A stretch of DNA of 64,000 bases from Dactylellina haptotyla (lineage: Eukaryota; Ascomycota; Orbiliomycetes; Orbiliales; Orbiliaceae), in NCBI GenBank assembly GCA_031310005.1, contig CM062379.1, forward strand, positions 868,001 through 932,000, in the 5' to 3' direction. Shown piece by piece: positions 59,417 through 64,000 of this stretch. A model generated the notes under the pieces. That model was not told where the DNA came from and searched no databases. It saw only the letters and a program-made list of their open reading frames with translations. The position numbers and the translations under genes are program-made. The number at the start of each line of letters is the position of its first letter. The stretch's first letter is position 1.

Positions 59417-62400
59417 ATGTCCTCCTCTTCCCCCTCCAAACCGAACCATCACAGCCAACAGCAGCGAGAGCAGAGTGCCAGCACAGGTTCAAGTCCCAAC
59501 CCAAACCACGCTTCCTCCTCTTCCTCCTCTGGCCCGCATGGATATGGTACCAGCAGTCGGGAATCCCAGAGGGGGATATCTCCGCACCAAAAAAGGCATT
59601 CCTCCAACTCATCCTCCAACTTGACCTCCCCTGTAGCCCCGGCTAGTGCTACGTTGTCATGTACGGATTCTCCTTCGATGCTGTCGCCTTCTATAGCCGG
59701 TTTATCTCTAGGGACTCTACCCAGTGCCTCCCCTTCCATGCTACCTTTGGGATCCATGTCCGGCTCCGGCAGCGGATACGATACTCATCCGCAGTTTTTC
59801 AGCACGCCGCCATCCATCAGCCCTATAAATCGTTCAATAGGTCCTAACCCTCTAGGGAGCAGAATGTACACCAGCTTGAACAACGCCAAGATACCGGAGC
59901 TGGATGAAAGAAGTAATAATTCAGAAGCAGGGAGTGCCAGCGGTGGCGACAGGGTTACCACCGTTAGGTTCGGGAAGCCCTCAAGCGATACAAGGTCGAT
60001 AAGCTCGGCTACACTCGCTGAAACTACAAACGGGGACGGATATACGAATCTTAGCCTCATGTATTCTATTGTAAGAGAGCATTCCTCCGGGTATTCGGTG
60101 AATCCTGTGATTCGCTATCAGAGTCGGCTACTAATTCCTTGATTTTCTGATATTCTGGTTGGGATAGAATCATATGCACGTCCACAGGGCCCAATCAAAA
60201 CCGACGTTAGCCCCTGTGCTACTCAAGACAGGAGATGCTGATAAAGTAGATTCGTTAACACGACTGCGTTGGGAATGGAGGCTGTTTTCGGGTTCAAATG
60301 CAGAGCCAGGGTCGTTTAATATGATGGCGTCTTCGATACCCAGCAGCTCTGTAGCTTCTCCTTCACCGTTATCCCAGCGTGGGTTATTACTGCCTTCTCA
60401 CTCGAGCTCTTCAAGCTACTCTCTGTCGAACCTAGCAACGCATCCGAATATAATTAGCCCGACGCTGATGGACTACTTTCCTGACGGTGCCATCAGCCTG
60501 GTATACGATGATAAGCGCGGGTTTCAGACCGCGAGGGAATGGTTTCTACCAGACAGAAAAGTGATGGAGGAAGAAGCAGGTTCTCAAATACCAGACACAG
60601 CATCCGATATCCCATTGATGGAACCCATGGCCAGAGACTCTAGGAACTCGTCTTTAGCAACGATTACTGCTCCGTCACCGCCCCTCACTGCATCGAATAG
60701 AGCACCTACGCCAAAACCCAGAACGCAAAGTGACCTGATAGGTATACTGAGTGTTGTCAACAATATTGTCAACGTCCTCGGAGTTATACACTCGCTAGGG
60801 ATCACGCACAACAATATAAATCCGTACTCTATATTGATAGCTCCGGGTACCCCGCCCAAGGGATACCTGTTCGGCTGGCATTTTGCGACTCGCCACGGCC
60901 GAGATGAAATGACACACGACCACACGGCTTCGGTAATATCACTTCGAGACAACCCAACTCCTTTGCAATATATCGCCCCCGAATGCACCGGCCGAATGAA
61001 CAGGGTTGTCGACTATAGGGCAGATTTCTACTCATTGGGCATCACGATGTACGAGCTCTGTGTTGGATTTTTGCCTTTTAGAGCAGTTGAGCCGCTCGAA
61101 CTTATTCACCAACATATCGCGAAACCGCCAGCCGCGCCCTCTGAAGTAAATCAATCGATACCCGCTGCGGTTTCCAAGGTCATTCTCAAATTACTGGAAA
61201 AGAATGTGGAAGACCGATATCAAACAGCAAGTGGACTACAAGCCGATCTCGACGTTTTGATAAGCAAGTTGAACAACGGCGTCAGTCTCGACGACTATAT
61301 GATTGGCGAGGCGGATGCCAATAGCCAATTTGCGGTGACCGCCAAGCTCTACGGCCGAGAGCGTGTTCTAAGTTCTCTTAAAGAGAGCTACGAATTCGTG
61401 AAAGATAAAAGGTCAAGCTCGATGGTGCTGATCGGTGGGGGCTCTGGTACCGGCAAGAGCCGACTGGTTCAGGAAGTTCAAAAGGCCGTCGTCAAGAACA
61501 AAGGATACTTCACTAGCGGTAAATTCGAACAGTACAAACGAAACACGGCCTTCTTCAGTCTGATACAAACATTACAGGATCTAGTCCGACAAGTCTTATC
61601 GGAGAGTATACAGAACTTAGAAAAGTGGCGAGTGGATGCGATACGTGCGTTAGACGGCGAAGCGCTGGTTTTGCTTGAAGTAATCCCTGAAATGAAGCTA
61701 TTATTGGGACCGGACTATAAACCAGACATACTACCTGCTCTGGGACCATCCGAGCGAGAGCAGCGGTTTCGAACGGTTTTTGTCAGATTTCTCTCGATCT
61801 TTGCTAGGCATAGTCTAGTCGTCTTTTTGGACGACTTGCAGTGGTGCTCGAGTTCCGAGTTCAACCTGATTTCGAATATTGCCGCACACGCGAGTATTAA
61901 CGGACAAGGCCAGAGTATTTTGGTCATAGGCGCGTACCGGAATAACGAGGTGACTGCCGAACACCCTCTCTTCGCGATGGTGTCGAGGATCAGGAATAAT
62001 GGGATACTGGTTACCGACTTGGAGATCGGGGATCTTGATATCGAGAGTGTTGGGAAGATCGTTGCCGATACTTTTAGACGACCTGTGCCGCCTGCACTTA
62101 ATACGCTGGAAGCATACGAGAAGGAAGAGGAAGGAGAGCGGTCTGCGGGTGTTTTTGTCCGACCACATGATGCAGAGCTAAGAACGTTGACTGAGCTGGT
62201 CTTTGCGAAAACACACGGAAACGCCTTCTTTGTAACACAACTTCTGAAGAGCCTTCATCGAGGTGGACACATCTGGTTCGACTTTGGCGAACGGATATGG
62301 CGGTTTTCGCTCTCAACGATCGAAACGGATGAGCTACCGGATGGGGTTGTAGATCTTCTCGTAAGGCAGATGATGGGTCTGAGTGAAGAGACTAGGGAGA

Positions 62401-64000
62401 TAATGAAAACTGCCGCTTGTCTGGGGCACGGAAAGATTTCGATAGAAACGTTAGCCATTGCGTGCGGGAAGACAAACCAGCAGACGGAGGAATCTCTATG
62501 GGGCGCTCTAGATGTGAGTTTCATGGTAGAAATTTGATATCACATTCTGAAAAATGAAACTAATATGATAATTAGGCTGGATTGATGCTGCCTATGACCA
62601 GCCAATACCACGCCGGCTTGACGCACGAGAGTAATTCTCAACCGGAGGCTGGAATAACAAATTATATGGCAAATCGATACCCTGCCGTACCCGCCGATCT
62701 CTCACAGATAATCACGTATAGGTTTCTCCACGACAGAGTTCAGCAAGCAGCGTATTCACTTATTCCGGAAAATCAACTTCAGCAGGTCCACAAAATGATC
62801 GGTACCAGGCTCTTGGCTAATATCAACCCCGACCGAATGGATCTCATGATTTATGAGATAACTAATCACTTAAATTACTGGCAAGGTCCTTTGACTCGGG
62901 ATGAATCTCGCAAGCTTATCACTCTGAATTTCGAGGCCGGCAAGCGGGCGCTGCAGACGACCGCTTTCAACACTGCCCTAAATTACTTCAACCATGCCCG
63001 GAACCTTCTCGATGGAGGTTGTGAAGATGAAGAGAATTATATGGAGGATGCATTTGGGGTCGTTCGAAAAGTCAATGTTGGGGAACTCCGCTTGAATGTT
63101 ACGATGTCCTTGTCAGAGGCCCTCTTCGCAGAATCCGATTATGTTGCAGCTATCGATACCATCCAGAAGCTACTAGACGATTGCACCCTCTCCGTCAATA
63201 AAAGCCGATGTCTCCTGTTGAAAATGAAATACCTAATGGCAATGGGAAGACTTCAGGATACTACTGCTGCAGGTTTATCCGCCTTATCGCTGTTAGGATA
63301 CTACGTTCCGGGGGACAAGGTGGGTGCTAGAAAGCATGCAGATGCTCTCCGAGCGTCTTGCGAACTGGATTCTATCGACCTCACCCAAGTGAAAATTATG
63401 GAGAACCGTAAAAATAATACCGCCGACATCTTACTGCACGAAATCTGCGCTGGAGTTCTACTCCCAGTCTACATGTCACGCCCGGAGCTCCTACCATCGA
63501 TCTGTCTGATATCGTTCCGCGCTACCTTGCGAACTGGTCTATGTATCGAAAGCGCCTATCCTATCGTCATGCTCGCTTGTATGGTCAGCGGCGAGGGTGG
63601 GCTGCACAACTTGTCTCTCTCCTGGGCACTCGGGTCGCTGGCGGTGACATTAGTGGAGAAAGAGATGCAGGAAGTCACTCCTACCAATGCACCAGCCATC
63701 TTCCAAGTTTTCGCTGGACACATTGTTTGTTTCCATCGTGGTATGAGCGATGTGCTTAAATACGAGCATCTAGCGCTCGTCACGGGGCAAACTGTTTTCG
63801 AGGTTGATTATCAGGGCTACGCTTCCGCTGAGATTCCCGCTTTCGCAATGTTATCTGGAGAGCGGCTCGAAACGGTCACTATGAAGATGAATAATAGTAG
63901 GGCGACAACTGTCAGGAAAAACTATCGACTTGGAGAATGGTGGCTTCGGATGCCGTATCAAGTTTTGCTGAACCTTCGAGGACTCGGAAACTCGAACCCA
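59417..64000 (+). CDS. Hybrid histidine kinase, pseudokinase-AAA type, 5' part
   Basis: Exons 59417-60070, 60168-62513 and 62576 to the window edge give 1475 residues so far, in one frame; the 3' end is missing. Residues 1-220 are Ser-rich and disordered. A Ser/Thr-kinase-like domain follows (about 390-590: YIAPECTGRMNRVVDYRADF, YSLGITMYELCVGFLPF). Its catalytic loop reads HNNINPYSIL instead of HRDxKxxN, and no DFG motif is seen, so it is a pseudokinase. Next is an ATPase domain: Walker A GGGSGTGKSR (about 641-650) and Walker B VVFLDDLQW (about 768). The long helical region after it matches the linker before the GAF and histidine-kinase domains of group X fungal hybrid kinases (Mak2/Mak3 of fission yeast, Chk1 of Candida), known for stress signalling. 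Those later domains lie outside the window, so the histidine kinase part is inferred. Confidence 0.85.

Overview
The window is nuclear DNA of a filamentous ascomycete (Pezizomycotina). Support: genes carry short introns (about 40-340 bp) with GTAAGT/GTATGT-type donors, CTAAC-like branch sites and YAG acceptors; the gene set is typically fungal (Zn2Cys6 regulator, NACHT NLR, Clr5-ankyrin protein, group X-type hybrid histidine kinase, Rco1-type PHD protein). The order or species cannot be fixed from sequence alone. Exon models below were built by hand; for each main gene the joined exon length is a multiple of three.

Layout. 0-8 kb: an accessory-looking block with a Clr5-ankyrin protein (+) convergent with a NACHT-type NLR (-). 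8.9-10.5 kb: HSL-type alpha/beta hydrolase (-). 12.3-16.9 kb: long two-PHD protein resembling Rco1 of the Rpd3S/Clr6-II deacetylase complex (-). 19.4-21.0 kb: EBP1/CDB4-like peptidase fold protein (-). 22.4-23.4 kb: endonuclease/exonuclease/phosphatase-fold enzyme (+), convergent with a regulator carrying two zinc clusters (24.4-26.4 kb, -). 28.4-28.9 kb: a weak small gene. 30.8-33.5 kb: copper amine oxidase (-). 34.9-35.9 kb: low-complexity protein (-). 37.8-38.6 kb: candidate membrane protein (-). 39.4-41.0 kb: agmatinase-like ureohydrolase with signal peptide and C-terminal KDEL (+), convergent with an unrecognised 572-residue protein (41.2-43.3 kb, -). 44.9-45.2 kb: two orphan exons. 47.1-49.1 kb: Iwr1 (-). 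50.9-51.7 kb: Cdc42 (-). 51.7-59.4 kb: a long, nearly gene-free divergent spacer. 59.4 kb to the end: the 5' part of a pseudokinase-ATPase histidine kinase (+), cut by the window edge.

Functional themes. Housekeeping genes (Iwr1, Cdc42, EBP1-like, Rco1-like, histidine kinase) alternate with accessory stretches. The amine oxidase and the ureohydrolase lie about 6 kb apart and could both act on polyamine-related compounds, but nothing in the sequence shows co-regulation. No tRNA, rRNA, CRISPR array or intact transposable element was found.
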